Positions 1-8,932 of a stretch of 64,000 bases of DNA are shown here, one piece after another. A program made the position numbers and the translations under genes. Below the pieces are notes generated by a model, which did no database searches, was not told the DNA's origin, and saw nothing but the letters and a program-made list of their open reading frames with translations. Numbering within the stretch: position 1 is the first letter of the stretch; every line of letters begins with the position of its first letter. The DNA comes from Solirubrobacter sp035555675 (GTDB lineage: Bacteria > Actinomycetota > Thermoleophilia > Solirubrobacterales > Solirubrobacteraceae): assembly GCA_035555675.1 (NCBI GenBank), contig DATMGH010000184.1, positions 29,739 through 93,738 of the forward strand. Direction: 5' to 3'.

Positions 1-858
1 CTCAAGACCGGCGAGATCGACATCGCCTACCAGGCGCTGGCGTCGCAGCTGTCGGCGCTCAAGGCCAACCCGAAGTTCCGGGTGCTGCTCGCCCCGCGCT
101 CCGGCATGCCACGCTCGCTGGTGCTGAACACGAAGCTGTTCCCGTTCAGCGACCCGAAGCTGCGCGAGGCGATCACCTACGCGATCGACAAGCAGCAGAT
201 CGTCGACACGGCGTGGGGCGGCGCCGGCAGCGTCGCGGGCTCGGTCCTGACGCCCGGCATGCCGGGGTTCTCGTCCGCGGTCGCCGAGGCGGCACCCAAG
301 CGCGACGTCGCCAAGGCCAAGCAGATCCTGGCCGCTGCCGGCTGGACACCCGGCTCGGGCGGCGTGCTGACCAAGGACGGCAAGAAGCTGTCGTTCTCGT
401 TCGTCACGCAGCCCGGCACGACGTTCCAGCTCGAGGGGCAGCTGCTGCAGGCGCAGCTCAAGGAGGTCGGCATCGACCTCAAGATCGCCAGCAAGGAGCA
501 GGCCGCGGTGCTCGCCGACCTGCAGGGCGGCAAGGCGCCGTTCACCGACATGCTGTTCGCGGCCACCGACCCGGACGTGATGTACACGGTGCTTGCGACC
601 GACTCGATCGGCAAGGCCTGGAACGGCGCGTCGTACTCCAACCCGGAGATGGACGACCTGCTGACGCGGGCACGCACCGAGATCGACCCCGACAAGCGCG
701 CGGCGCTCTACGAGCAGGCACAGAAGATCGTGGCCCGCGACAACCCCTACGTGCCCTTCTACAACATCTCCGTCCCGTACGCGACGACCGCCCGCGTGCA
801 CGGGCTCGAGTTCGACGGGCAGGCGTTCTGGGACGGGTACTCCGCCTGGGTGGACTGA
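1..858 (+). CDS. ABC transporter substrate-binding protein, family 5, C-terminal part
   Basis: The reading frame is open from the first base, so the N-terminus and signal peptide lie outside the window; about 285 residues remain. The text resembles the C-terminal lobe of family 5 (peptide/nickel/opine) solute-binding proteins: a segment like LREAITYAIDKQQIV near residue 55 and a closing stretch on aromatic residues (WDGYSAWVD). It would bind the imported ligand outside the membrane and hand it to the two permeases that follow 15 bp downstream. The ligand is not evident; peptides or related oligomers are suggested by the neighbouring M24 peptidase. No ATPase subunit is seen downstream, so it probably lies upstream of the window. 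Confidence 0.9.
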   Translation, partial: LKTGEIDIAYQALASQLSALKANPKFRVLLAPRSGMPRSLVLNTKLFPFSDPKLREAITYAIDKQQIVDTAWGGAGSVAGSVLTPGMPGFSSAVAEAAPKRDVAKAKQILAAAGWTPGSGGVLTKDGKKLSFSFVTQPGTTFQLEGQLLQAQLKEVGIDLKIASKEQAAVLADLQGGKAPFTDMLFAATDPDVMYTVLATDSIGKAWNGASYSNPEMDDLLTRARTEIDPDKRAALYEQAQKIVARDNPYVPFYNISVPYATTARVHGLEFDGQAFWDGYSAWVD

Positions 859-873
859 GGCGAGGACACGTCC

Positions 874-1809
874 ATGGCCGCTTACGCGATCCGGCGTCTC
901 GGGCTCTCGGCGATCGTGGTCGTCGGCGTCTCGATCGCCGTGTTCATGATGCTGCGCCTCGTGCCGGGCGATCCGGTGTCGGTGATGCTCTCGCAGGGGT
1001 CCACCGCGCAGGACGCGGCCGCGCTCAAGCACGAGCTGGGGCTCGATCGCTCGGTGTTCGCGCAGTACGAGCGGTACGCGGGCAACGCGCTGACCGGGGA
1101 CCTCGGCACGTCGATCCGGCTGCACGAGCCGGTGGCGCGGCTGATCGGGCAGCGGCTCCCGGCCACGCTCGAGCTGACCGTCGCGAGCCTCGCGCTCGCG
1201 ACGGCGCTCGGCGTGCTGTTCGGCACGCTCTCCGCGGTCCGGCACGGCCGCCTCACCGACCATCTGGTCCGGGTCGGCTCGCTGGCCGGGGTGTCACTTC
1301 CGAGCTTCTGGCTCGGGCTGATGCTGATCCTGCTGTTCGGCGTCGAGCTCGGCGTGCTGCCGATCGCCGGCCGCGACGGGCTCGCCAGCCTCGTCCTCCC
1401 GGCGGTGACGCTGGCGATGGTGCCGCTCGGGATCATCACCCGGATGGTGCGCTCGTCGGTGCTCGACGCGCTGCGCGAGGACTACATCCGCACCGCGCGG
1501 GCCAAGGGCCTCGGCGCCGCCCGCACGCTGTTCGGGCACGCACTGCGCAACAGCCTGATCCCGCTCGTGACCGTGGTCGGCGTGCAGTTCGGGACGCTGC
1601 TCGGCGGCGCGATCATCGTCGAGACCGTGTTCGCCTGGCCCGGCGTCGGCTCGCTGCTGATCGACGCCGTCTCGGCCCGTGACTTCCCGCTCGTCCAGGG
1701 GATCATCCTGATGATCGCGCTCGGCTTCGTGCTCGTGAACCTGGCCGTCGACCTGCTCTACGCGGTGCTCGACCCGCGCATCCGCGACTCGATGGAAACC
1801 GCCTCATGA
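874..1809 (+). CDS. dppB: DppB-type ABC transporter permease
   Basis: A 311-residue inner-membrane permease of the binding-protein-dependent family. It starts with a hydrophobic segment after MAAYAIRRLG, contains the DppB-typical RLVPGDPV near residue 28 and the cytoplasmic EAA-type loop (DYIRTARAKGLGAART, about residues 203-218) that contacts the ATPase. About six membrane segments can be traced. It overlaps the next permease by 4 bp (ATGA), indicating translational coupling. The symbol names the family; the substrate is unproven. Confidence 0.92.
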   Translation: MAAYAIRRLGLSAIVVVGVSIAVFMMLRLVPGDPVSVMLSQGSTAQDAAALKHELGLDRSVFAQYERYAGNALTGDLGTSIRLHEPVARLIGQRLPATLELTVASLALATALGVLFGTLSAVRHGRLTDHLVRVGSLAGVSLPSFWLGLMLILLFGVELGVLPIAGRDGLASLVLPAVTLAMVPLGIITRMVRSSVLDALREDYIRTARAKGLGAARTLFGHALRNSLIPLVTVVGVQFGTLLGGAIIVETVFAWPGVGSLLIDAVSARDFPLVQGIILMIALGFVLVNLAVDLLYAVLDPRIRDSMETAS

Positions 1810-2693
1810 CGGTCGTCGAATCGCTTCCGGCCGCGCCGGCGCGCTCGCCGTCGTGGTGGCGCTCGAGCCCGACGGGCCGCCAGCTGCGCGCGCTCGTCCG
1901 CAACCCGACCGCGATGTTCGGCGCCGCGATCGTCGTGCTCGTGCTCCTGTGCGGCCTGCTCGCACCGCTGATCGCGCCGTACGACCCACTGGCGATCAGC
2001 GCCGACGCGCTGGCGCCGCCGAGCGCGGCGCATCCCCTCGGCACCGACGACCTCGGCCGCGACATCCTCTCGCGCGTGCTCTACGGCGCGCGGGTGACGC
2101 CGCTGGTCGGCATCGCGCCGGTCGCGCTCTCGGCCGCCGCCGGCGTGGTGCTCGGCCTGCTCGCGGGGTTCAGCCGCGGGCTCGTCGACAACGTCATCAT
2201 GCGGCTGATCGACGTCCTGCTCGCGTTCCCGGGCATCGTGCTCGCGATCGCCGTGGTGGCCGTCCTCGGCCCCGGTCTCGGCAACGCGATGATCGCCGTC
2301 GGCATCGCCGGCGTCCCGATCTTCGCGCGGGTCGTGCGCGGGCTCGTGCTCGTCGAGCGTGAGAAGGAGTACGTCGCCGCCGCGCGACTGTGCGGCGCGC
2401 GGGCGCCGAGGCTGATCTTCGCCGAGGTGCTGCCGAACGTGGCCGCGCCGGTGCTGGTTCTGAGCACGGTCAGCGTCGCGACCGCGATCCTCTCCACGGC
2501 CGGGCTGAGCTTCCTCGGCCTCGGCGCCCAGCCGCCCCAGCCCGAGTGGGGCGCGATGCTCAGCCAGGGCCGCGACTACCTCACCGACCAGTGGTGGATC
2601 GCGACCTTCCCCGGCCTGGCGATCGCGATCGCCGTGCTCGGGATCAACCTGCTCGGGGACGGCCTGCGCGACGTCCTCGACCCACGCCTGTAA
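1806..2693 (+). CDS. dppC: DppC-type ABC transporter permease
   Basis: A 295-residue second permease of the same importer. A charged N-terminal tail precedes the first membrane helix (about residues 37-58). The DppC-typical HPLGTDDLGRDILSRVLYGA follows, and an EAA loop (KEYVAAARLCGARAPRLIF) lies near residue 190. The C-terminus LGDGLRDVLDPRL is typical of this subunit. It pairs with the preceding permease to form the pore. A 14-bp gap with a strong GGAAGGAG ribosome site separates it from the M24 peptidase gene. Confidence 0.92.
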   Translation: MTVVESLPAAPARSPSWWRSSPTGRQLRALVRNPTAMFGAAIVVLVLLCGLLAPLIAPYDPLAISADALAPPSAAHPLGTDDLGRDILSRVLYGARVTPLVGIAPVALSAAAGVVLGLLAGFSRGLVDNVIMRLIDVLLAFPGIVLAIAVVAVLGPGLGNAMIAVGIAGVPIFARVVRGLVLVEREKEYVAAARLCGARAPRLIFAEVLPNVAAPVLVLSTVSVATAILSTAGLSFLGLGAQPPQPEWGAMLSQGRDYLTDQWWIATFPGLAIAIAVLGINLLGDGLRDVLDPRL

Positions 2694-2707
2694 CGGAAGG
2701 AGCCTGC

Positions 2708-3820
2708 ATGCCGCAGCCAGCACACGAGGAGTACCGCGGCCGCCTCGACCGCGTCCGCGAGCAGATGGAGCGCACCGGCGTCGACTGCCTGCTCGTCGGG
2801 CCGTCGACCGACCTGCTCTACCTGACCGGCCTCGAGGCGCGCCAGTCCGAGCGGATGAAGATCCTCATGGTTCCCCGGGACGGCGAGCCGCGCTTCGTCA
2901 TCCCCGCGTTCGAGCTGCCGCACCTGGAGGCGCTGCCGCCGCTGTTCGAGGCGGCGCCCTGGGAGGACGGCGACCAGCCCGCGGAGCTGCTGGCGTCGCT
3001 GCTGCCGCGCAACGGCAAGGCGGCCACCGTGGCCGTCGGCGCGCAGCTGCACACGCACTTCACCCTGCGCATCCAGGACGCCGCGCCCGACGCGCGCTAC
3101 GTCAGCGGCGAGGCGGTGCTCGAGGCGGCGCGCATGCGCAAGACGCCCTATGAGGTCGCCACGCTGCGCGCCGCCAGCGAAGCGGCGGACCGCGTGTTCG
3201 AGCAGCTGATCGAGCTGCCGATCGAAGGCCGCAGCGAGCGCGACGTGCTGGCCGAGATCCGCCGCCTGCTCGTCGCCAACGGCCACGACGCGCTGACCGG
3301 CGGCGGCATCGTCGGGTTCGGGGCCAACGGCGCCTCCCCGCACCATCACGCGAGCGAGCGCCGCGCGGCGGCCGGCGACGCGGCCGTCGTCGACTACGGC
3401 GGCGTGCTCGGCGGCTACCACTCCGACACGACGCGGACGTTCCACCTGGGCGCGCCGAGCGACGAGTTCCGCACGGTCTACGAGATCGTCGCCGAGGCCA
3501 ACGACGCCGCGGTCGCCGCCGCCGGCCCGGGCGTGACCGCCGAGCAGGTCGACCGCGTGGCGCGCGGCGTGATCGAGCGGGCCGGGTACGGCGAGCGCTT
3601 CCTGCACCGGACCGGGCACGGCATCGGGCTCGACGGCCACGAGGCGCCGTACCTGGTCGCGGGCGACACGACCGTGCTCGAGGAGGGCATGACGTTCAGC
3701 ATCGAGCCCGGCGTCTACCTCGACGGCCGGTTCGGCGTGCGCATCGAGGACATCGTGGTCGTCACCGCCGACGGCGTCGACCGGCTCAACCGCAGCACGC
3801 ACGAGCTCATGGTCGTATGA
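2708..3820 (+). CDS. M24 family metallopeptidase (Xaa-Pro aminopeptidase/creatinase fold)
   Basis: A 370-residue protein started at the ATG preceded by GGAAGGAG; the longer frame running back into the permease gene is a shadow. An N-terminal creatinase-like domain (to about residue 130) precedes the pita-bread M24 domain. All five expected metal ligands are visible: two Asp in the DYGGVLGGYHSDTTR segment, His in HRTGHGIGLDGHE, and Glu in SIEPGVYLD and RIEDIVVV. It is probably a cytoplasmic Xaa-Pro dipeptidase or an amide hydrolase such as those in creatine or ectoine breakdown. Position between the importer permeases and two other hydrolases suggests it processes the imported compound. Confidence 0.87.
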   Translation: MPQPAHEEYRGRLDRVREQMERTGVDCLLVGPSTDLLYLTGLEARQSERMKILMVPRDGEPRFVIPAFELPHLEALPPLFEAAPWEDGDQPAELLASLLPRNGKAATVAVGAQLHTHFTLRIQDAAPDARYVSGEAVLEAARMRKTPYEVATLRAASEAADRVFEQLIELPIEGRSERDVLAEIRRLLVANGHDALTGGGIVGFGANGASPHHHASERRAAAGDAAVVDYGGVLGGYHSDTTRTFHLGAPSDEFRTVYEIVAEANDAAVAAAGPGVTAEQVDRVARGVIERAGYGERFLHRTGHGIGLDGHEAPYLVAGDTTVLEEGMTFSIEPGVYLDGRFGVRIEDIVVVTADGVDRLNRSTHELMVV

Positions 3821-4779
3821 CGCGGGTCGCGCTCACGTTCGAGGCCGGCGGCGACCCCGCCCCCGCCCGCGCGATGCTGGCCGCGCTGGAGGACGCCGGC
3901 GTGCGCGCGACGTTCTTCCTCGACGGGCGCTGGGCCGAACGCCACGGCGACCTCGTGCGCGCGCTCGCCGCCGCCGGCCACGAGCTGGGCAACCACGGCT
4001 ACGACCATCCCGACTGGACGACGCTCGACGACGACGCGATCGCGGGCGACCTGCGCGCGACCGAGCGCGTCGTGCGCGAGCTGACCGGCGGTTCGGTGCG
4101 ACCGTGGGCGCGGCCGCCGTTCGGCGCGATCGACGACCGCGTGCTCGCGCTGCTCGACCGGTTGGGCTATCGCGCGTTCTACCGCGACGCGGTCGACGGC
4201 GCGCACTGGCCGGGCGAGACGACGGCCGTCTCGATCCAGGCGCGAGCGCTGCAGGCCGCCGCCGACGGCGACGCCGTGGTGATGCACACCGACCGGCCTG
4301 AGACGGAAGCGGCGCTGCCGCACGTGCTGACCGCGCTGCGCGAGCGCGGCGCCGAGCCGGTGGCGCTGTCGCAGCTCGGGCGGTGCCCGCCGCCGCGGGC
4401 GGAGCGCCACCCCGACTTCGCCGCGGCCGATGTGCGGCCCGGGTACGTGCGCCCGAGCGCCGGCGGGCGCTGGCACAGCCTGAACGTGCTGGAGCTCGGC
4501 ATGGCGCGGGCGCGCCCGGCCGGCGCGGCCGAGCCGCTCGTCGAGCTCGGTGACACGGCCTGCGACCTCGTCGCCGGCGACGCGGGGCCGCTGTCCTGGT
4601 CGGCCACCGAGCACGATCGGCGGGTGCTGATGCTCGCGGGCGGCGTGCGGGTCGAGCGCGACGACGGGTACCTGATCGCGCGCGCCGGCGACCTCTTCCT
4701 CTGCCCCGCCGGCCTCGGCTGCCGCCTCACCGCACTCGACGGGCGGCGCTGGACCGGGCTGGTCTGGAGGCGGGCGTGA
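3817..4779 (+). CDS. Polysaccharide deacetylase-like protein with C-terminal cupin-like extension
   Basis: A 320-residue protein without a signal peptide. Residues 1-190 resemble the NodB/polysaccharide deacetylase (CE4) fold: ATFFLDGRWAE, the zinc-binding HxxxH-type HGYDH, and RPPFG. The usual TFDD motif reads TFEAGGD, so the first Asp is replaced and the base may have shifted. Residues about 205-320 look like a small beta-rich, cupin-like domain ending in LFLCPAGLG; this is a weak assignment. It overlaps both neighbours by 4 bp. Cytoplasmic location and operon context suggest a small-molecule amide or N-acyl substrate rather than cell-wall glycan. Confidence 0.75.
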   Translation: MTRVALTFEAGGDPAPARAMLAALEDAGVRATFFLDGRWAERHGDLVRALAAAGHELGNHGYDHPDWTTLDDDAIAGDLRATERVVRELTGGSVRPWARPPFGAIDDRVLALLDRLGYRAFYRDAVDGAHWPGETTAVSIQARALQAAADGDAVVMHTDRPETEAALPHVLTALRERGAEPVALSQLGRCPPPRAERHPDFAAADVRPGYVRPSAGGRWHSLNVLELGMARARPAGAAEPLVELGDTACDLVAGDAGPLSWSATEHDRRVLMLAGGVRVERDDGYLIARAGDLFLCPAGLGCRLTALDGRRWTGLVWRRA

Positions 4780-6353
4780 GCGCGCCCGACCTCGTCGTCA
4801 CCGGCGGGCCGATCCTCACGCTCGACCCCGCGTTCCCGCGCGCCGAGGCGGTCGCCGTGCGCGGCGGAGCGATCGTCGCGGTCGGCGCGCGCGCCGAGCT
4901 GCTGCGCGAGCGCGGCCGGCGCACCCGGACGCTCGACCTGGGCGGCGACGCGCTGGTGCCCGGGTTCTACGACGCGCACCAGCACCAGCTCTACGCCGGC
5001 CTCGCGGCCGAGGACGTCGACGGCCGGGCGGACAGTGTCGAGGCGCTCGTCGCGCGCGTCGCCGCCGCGGGCGCCGGCCGGCCGGCGGGCACGTGGATCG
5101 AGGGCGGCGGCTGGGACGAGGCCCGGTTCGCGGAGCGCCGGACGCCGACGCGCGTGGATCTCGACCGCGCCGCACCCGAGCATCCGGCGTTCCTCACGCG
5201 CACGTGCGGGCACGCGCTGGCGGTCAACAGCCGGGGGCTCGCGCTGGCCGGGATCGACGCGGGCACGCTCGATCCACCCGGCGGGCGCATCGAGCGCGAC
5301 GCCGCCGGCGAGCCGACCGGCGTGCTGCACGAGACCGCGATGGAGCTGATCCGCCGCGTCGTCCCGCTCCCCTCGCGCGAGCGCCACCGGCGCGTGATCC
5401 TCGCCGCCGCCGCGGCCAACCTGCGCCACGGCATCACGAGCGTGTGGGAGCCGAGCGTCGAGCCCGACCACGTGGCGGCCTACCGGGAGCTGGCGAGCGA
5501 GGACCTGCTGCCCGTGCGCGTGACGATGGCGCACAAGAAGGTGCTGCGCAGCGGCGAGGTCATGGATCTGCCGGTGCCGTTCCGCGGACCGTGGCTCAGC
5601 CTCGTCGCGGTCAAGCTGTTCCAGGACGGTGCGATCGCACCGCGCACGGCGGCGCTCAGCCGTCCGTACGAGGGCGAGCCGGGCAACCGCGGCGTGCTGC
5701 GCTGGCCGCAGGCCGAGCTCGACGAGCACGTGCGCGCGATCCACCGGGCCGGGCTGATCGCCAGCATCCACGCGATCGGCGACGCGGCGATCGCGTCCGC
5801 GCTCGACGCGATCGACGCCGCCCAGGCGTACGAGCCCGCACGGCCGCTGCGGCACCGGATCGAGCACTGCGGGCTTCCGCTCGGCGCGCTGCCCGACCGG
5901 GTGCGCGCGAGCCGTGCGGTGCCCGTCGTGCAGACCCCGTTCGTGCACTTCCACGGCGACAACTACCTCCGCAACCTCGGTCCGGAGCGGTCCCGGCGGC
6001 TGTATCCGGCGCGCACGCTGCTCGAGCGCGTCGGACTGGTCGCCGGGAGCTCCGACGGCCCGGTCGTGCCCGACCTCAGCCCGCTGCTCGGCATGCGCGC
6101 GGCGATGTGCCGGCGCAGCGCGAGCGGGCAGCCGGTCGCTCCCGGCGAAGCGGTCTCGTTCGCCCAGGCGCTCTACCTCTACACGCTGGGCGCGGCGGCG
6201 GCGGCCGGTGAGGCGGCCCTGAAGGGCACGATCACGCCGGGCAAGCACGCGGACTTCGCGGTGCTGCGCGGCGATCTGGCGGCCACCGGCCTCGACGGCG
6301 TCGAGGTCGCCGGGACGGTGGTGGCGGGCCGCGTCGCCGTCGAGGCGCCGTAG
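4776..6353 (+). CDS. YtcJ-like amidohydrolase
   Basis: A 525-residue metal-dependent hydrolase of the amidohydrolase superfamily. The N-terminal beta-sandwich (DLVVTGGPILTLDP) leads into the barrel with the metal-binding HQH of FYDAHQHQLYAG near residue 71. Later His residues occur in ASIHAIGD and RIEHCG. An Asp in AGSSDGPVVPDLSP sits where the last metal ligand is expected, and the C-terminal GKHADFAVLRGD returns to the beta-sandwich. YtcJ-like enzymes hydrolyse N-formyl or N-acyl groups; the substrate here is unknown. It ends the operon; the gene on the other side is convergent. Confidence 0.88.
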   Translation: MSAPDLVVTGGPILTLDPAFPRAEAVAVRGGAIVAVGARAELLRERGRRTRTLDLGGDALVPGFYDAHQHQLYAGLAAEDVDGRADSVEALVARVAAAGAGRPAGTWIEGGGWDEARFAERRTPTRVDLDRAAPEHPAFLTRTCGHALAVNSRGLALAGIDAGTLDPPGGRIERDAAGEPTGVLHETAMELIRRVVPLPSRERHRRVILAAAAANLRHGITSVWEPSVEPDHVAAYRELASEDLLPVRVTMAHKKVLRSGEVMDLPVPFRGPWLSLVAVKLFQDGAIAPRTAALSRPYEGEPGNRGVLRWPQAELDEHVRAIHRAGLIASIHAIGDAAIASALDAIDAAQAYEPARPLRHRIEHCGLPLGALPDRVRASRAVPVVQTPFVHFHGDNYLRNLGPERSRRLYPARTLLERVGLVAGSSDGPVVPDLSPLLGMRAAMCRRSASGQPVAPGEAVSFAQALYLYTLGAAAAAGEAALKGTITPGKHADFAVLRGDLAATGLDGVEVAGTVVAGRVAVEAP

Positions 6354-6363
6354 CGCGCGCCGC

Positions 6364-7359
6364 TCAGTGGTCCGGAAGCGGTGCGCCGACGAGGGCCGTC
6401 GCCGCCCGCGGGCGCGGCCGCGGCGGGCGCTCCCCCAGCTTGACCACAATCACGCCGGCGATCACCAGCGTGCCGCCGACGACCTGCGACAGGCCCGGCC
6501 GCTGGCCGAGCAGCAGCCACGCGAAGCCCACGCCCGCGATGACCTCGAGCAGCGCGACGAACGAGGCCAGCCGTGAGCCGAGCCGCCGGCTCGCGGCGAC
6601 CCCCGTGCAGTAGGCCAGGCCCGCCGTGACGACCCCGAGCCCGAGCAGCGGCAGCCAGCGGGGCACGGCGACGTCGGCGTACACGGGCTCCGCCGCCGTC
6701 GCGTGCATCGGCAGGACGCCGACCGCGCCGAGCGCGGCCAGGATGAGCGCGCCGACGACCAGGCCGGCACCCGCCAGCGCGACCGGCGGCAGGTCGTCGC
6801 GCGGGTGGGCGGCGAGCACGAAGTACGAGGCGGCGCCGATCATCGCGACCAGCGCCCACAGCACGCCGGACAGCACGAGGCCGGCGCCCGACAGCAGGTC
6901 GAGCACCAGGACGAGGCCGATCGCCGCCAGGGCCGTGCCCGCGACGGTCAGCCGTCCCGGCCGCTCGCCGCGCCGCAGCCACAGCCACAGGACCACGGCG
7001 GCGGGTGCCGTGTACTCGATCAGCAGCGCTGGCCCGACGTCCATCCGCTGCACCGCCGAGAAGTAGGCGAACTGCGCGCCGGCGACGGCGAGGGCGGCGA
7101 AGAGCAGGATCGTCCCCGCGTTGGTCCACAGCGCGCCCCAGCGGCCGCGCAGCGCTCGCGCGACGACCGGCGCGACCACGACCGCGCCGATCGACAGGCG
7201 GGCCAGCACGACCGCACCGGCCGACCAGCCGGCGTCCAGCAGCCCGCGGGCGAGCGCGCCGGACATCCCGAACGAGGCCGCCGACAGGATCGCCAGGATC
7301 AACCCGACGCCCAGATCCGGCCGCGCGTCATTGCTCATCCGTGACATGACCAATGACAT
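6364..7359 (-). CDS. EamA family drug/metabolite transporter
   Basis: A 331-residue inner-membrane protein with about ten hydrophobic segments arranged as two EamA repeats (roughly residues 14-150 and 160-305), the length usual for DMT-superfamily exporters. The second half ends in GQRPGLSQVVGGTLVIAGVIVV, characteristic of the final helix pair. Likely exports a small metabolite or amino acid. The ATG at 7359 is used, but a start at MSNDARPD (7338) is also possible. It is divergent from the CGNR gene across 26 bp, so the two probably share control. Confidence 0.85.
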   Translation of the reverse strand: MSLVMSRMSNDARPDLGVGLILAILSAASFGMSGALARGLLDAGWSAGAVVLARLSIGAVVVAPVVARALRGRWGALWTNAGTILLFAALAVAGAQFAYFSAVQRMDVGPALLIEYTAPAAVVLWLWLRRGERPGRLTVAGTALAAIGLVLVLDLLSGAGLVLSGVLWALVAMIGAASYFVLAAHPRDDLPPVALAGAGLVVGALILAALGAVGVLPMHATAAEPVYADVAVPRWLPLLGLGVVTAGLAYCTGVAASRRLGSRLASFVALLEVIAGVGFAWLLLGQRPGLSQVVGGTLVIAGVIVVKLGERPPRPRPRAATALVGAPLPDH

Positions 7360-7385
7360 TAGGTGATCGTCTGTAAGCTGTCAAC

Positions 7386-7925
7386 GTGTTGTTCGCGTAT
7401 GACACCGAGCCGTCGTTGCGGGCCGCCGTGGCACTGGTCAACAGCGCCGTCGAGCCGGACACGCTGACGGACATCGCCGCGCTCGACGCCTGGTACGAGG
7501 AGCAGGGCTTCAGCGGCCGCCGCGATCGCGACGAGCGCGAGCTGGCCGCGCTGCGCGCGCTGCGGCCCGTCCTGCGTGAGCTGCTCACCGCCGAGCGCGA
7601 CGACGCCGCCGAGCTGGTCAACGCGCTGCTCGCCGACGCCCAGGCGCTGCCGCAGCTGCGTCGCCACGACGGGCTCGACTGGCACATCCACGCGGTCCCC
7701 ACCGACGCGCCGCTCGAGCGCCGCGTCGCGGTCGAGGTGGCGATGGCGATGATCGACCTGATCCGGGCCGACGAGCTCTCGCGGCTGGCGGTCTGCGCCG
7801 ACGAGCGCTGCGACGGGCTCGTGCTCGACCTCTCGCGCAACCGCTCGCGCCGCTACTGCAGCACGGCGTGCGCGAACCGCAACGCGGTCGCCGCCTACCG
7901 GGCGCGCGGGCGCCGCTCGGCGTGA
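7386..7925 (+). CDS. ABATE/CGNR zinc-finger transcriptional regulator
   Basis: A 179-residue protein from a GTG start. The helical N-terminal ABATE-type stress-binding region is followed by a C-terminal CGNR zinc finger: CADERCDGLVLD, then CSTACANRNAVAAYRAR. Together these provide four cysteines and the family's (G/A)NR signature (here ANR). Such proteins are putative DNA-binding regulators and often sit beside transporters. The divergent EamA exporter 26 bp away is the obvious candidate target. Its 3' end overlaps the convergent metallo-hydrolase gene by 31 bp. Confidence 0.85.
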   Translation: MLFAYDTEPSLRAAVALVNSAVEPDTLTDIAALDAWYEEQGFSGRRDRDERELAALRALRPVLRELLTAERDDAAELVNALLADAQALPQLRRHDGLDWHIHAVPTDAPLERRVAVEVAMAMIDLIRADELSRLAVCADERCDGLVLDLSRNRSRRYCSTACANRNAVAAYRARGRRSA

Positions 7926-8932
7926 CCGGCCGGATCGGCCGGCGCGAACACCGTCGTTCCGTCCGCCCCGACCGCTCGGAGCGCGCGCCGGGCCTCGACG
8001 AGGATGTCCATGTGCCCCAGCACCTCGGACACCACGAGGAACGGCTGCTGGCGCGCGACCGGGCCCCAGCGCTCCGACGCGATCTCGAACGCCGAGCGCG
8101 GTCCGCCGGCCAGGAGCGCCAGGAAGCCCTCGGCGCGGCGCTCCTGCTCGGCCAGGCGCGCGTCGACCAGGGCGCGGTGATCGAGGATCGGCTCGCCGTG
8201 CCCCGGCAGCACGAGCGAGAGGTCGAGCGCTCGGGTCTCCTCGAGGGAGCGCCGGTAGCTCATCAGGGGCCGCGCCGGCGCGCCGTCCTCGATCCCGCGG
8301 CCGATCAGGGCGTTCGACGAGACGTCGCGCAGCAGGTGGTCGCCCGCGAACGCGAGGCCGTGCGCGCGATCGACGAAGACCGTGTCGGTCGGCGAGTGGC
8401 CGGGACGGTGCAGGACGTCCAGCCGCCGGTCGCGCAGACGCAGCTCCGACGACGGCGCGAGCCGGCGATCGACGCGCACCGAGCGCCCGAAGGCACGCCG
8501 GTCCCGGGCCGCCGTCATCGCTTGCGCCACCAGGTCGTCCCCGACGCCGTTGGCGCGCAGGAGCGCCTCGCTCGCCGCGTCGTCGGCCGCCACCGCGTCC
8601 TCGAAGTCCTCGACGTAGGTCGCGAGCGCGTCCAGGCACGCCACCTCGGCGCCGGACCGGCGCGCGACCTCGTGCGCGCCGCCCATGTGGTCGACGTGCT
8701 GGTGCGTGAGCAGCAGCCGCTCCACCTGCTCGAGGGCGCGCCCGTGCCGGCGGAGCGACGCCTCGAGCCGCTCCAGGCTGTCCGGCGCGCACGTCCCGCA
8801 GTCGACCAGCGTCAGCGGGTCGTCCTCGACCAGGAAGACGTTCACCGGTCCGACCGCGAACGGCGTGGGCAGCGACAGCCGGACGATGCCCTCGCCGGCG
8901 AGCCGTTCCCAGACCGTGCGCGGCGGGCTCAC
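7895..8932 (-). CDS. MBL-fold metallo-hydrolase
   Basis: A 345-residue protein starting at GTG 8932, overlapping the stop of the LLM gene by 4 bp, so the pair is co-translated. The metallo-beta-lactamase HxHxDH motif is intact in LLLTHQHVDHMGG. Further ligands are in LHRPGHSPTD, AFAGDHLL and LVLPGHGEP. The C-terminal extension (from about residue 250) resembles the LACTB2/glyoxalase II-like winged region. Probably hydrolyses a thioester or lactone; context with the LLM oxygenase suggests it opens a product such as a lactone, but this is inference. The last 10 codons run into the convergent CGNR gene. Confidence 0.85.
   Translation of the reverse strand: MSPPRTVWERLAGEGIVRLSLPTPFAVGPVNVFLVEDDPLTLVDCGTCAPDSLERLEASLRRHGRALEQVERLLLTHQHVDHMGGAHEVARRSGAEVACLDALATYVEDFEDAVAADDAASEALLRANGVGDDLVAQAMTAARDRRAFGRSVRVDRRLAPSSELRLRDRRLDVLHRPGHSPTDTVFVDRAHGLAFAGDHLLRDVSSNALIGRGIEDGAPARPLMSYRRSLEETRALDLSLVLPGHGEPILDHRALVDARLAEQERRAEGFLALLAGGPRSAFEIASERWGPVARQQPFLVVSEVLGHMDILVEARRALRAVGADGTTVFAPADPAGHAERRPRAR

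Noticed and set aside
4179..6449. A 756-codon open frame on the minus strand
   Set aside because: Antisense to the amidohydrolase and deacetylase genes, with no recognisable domain.
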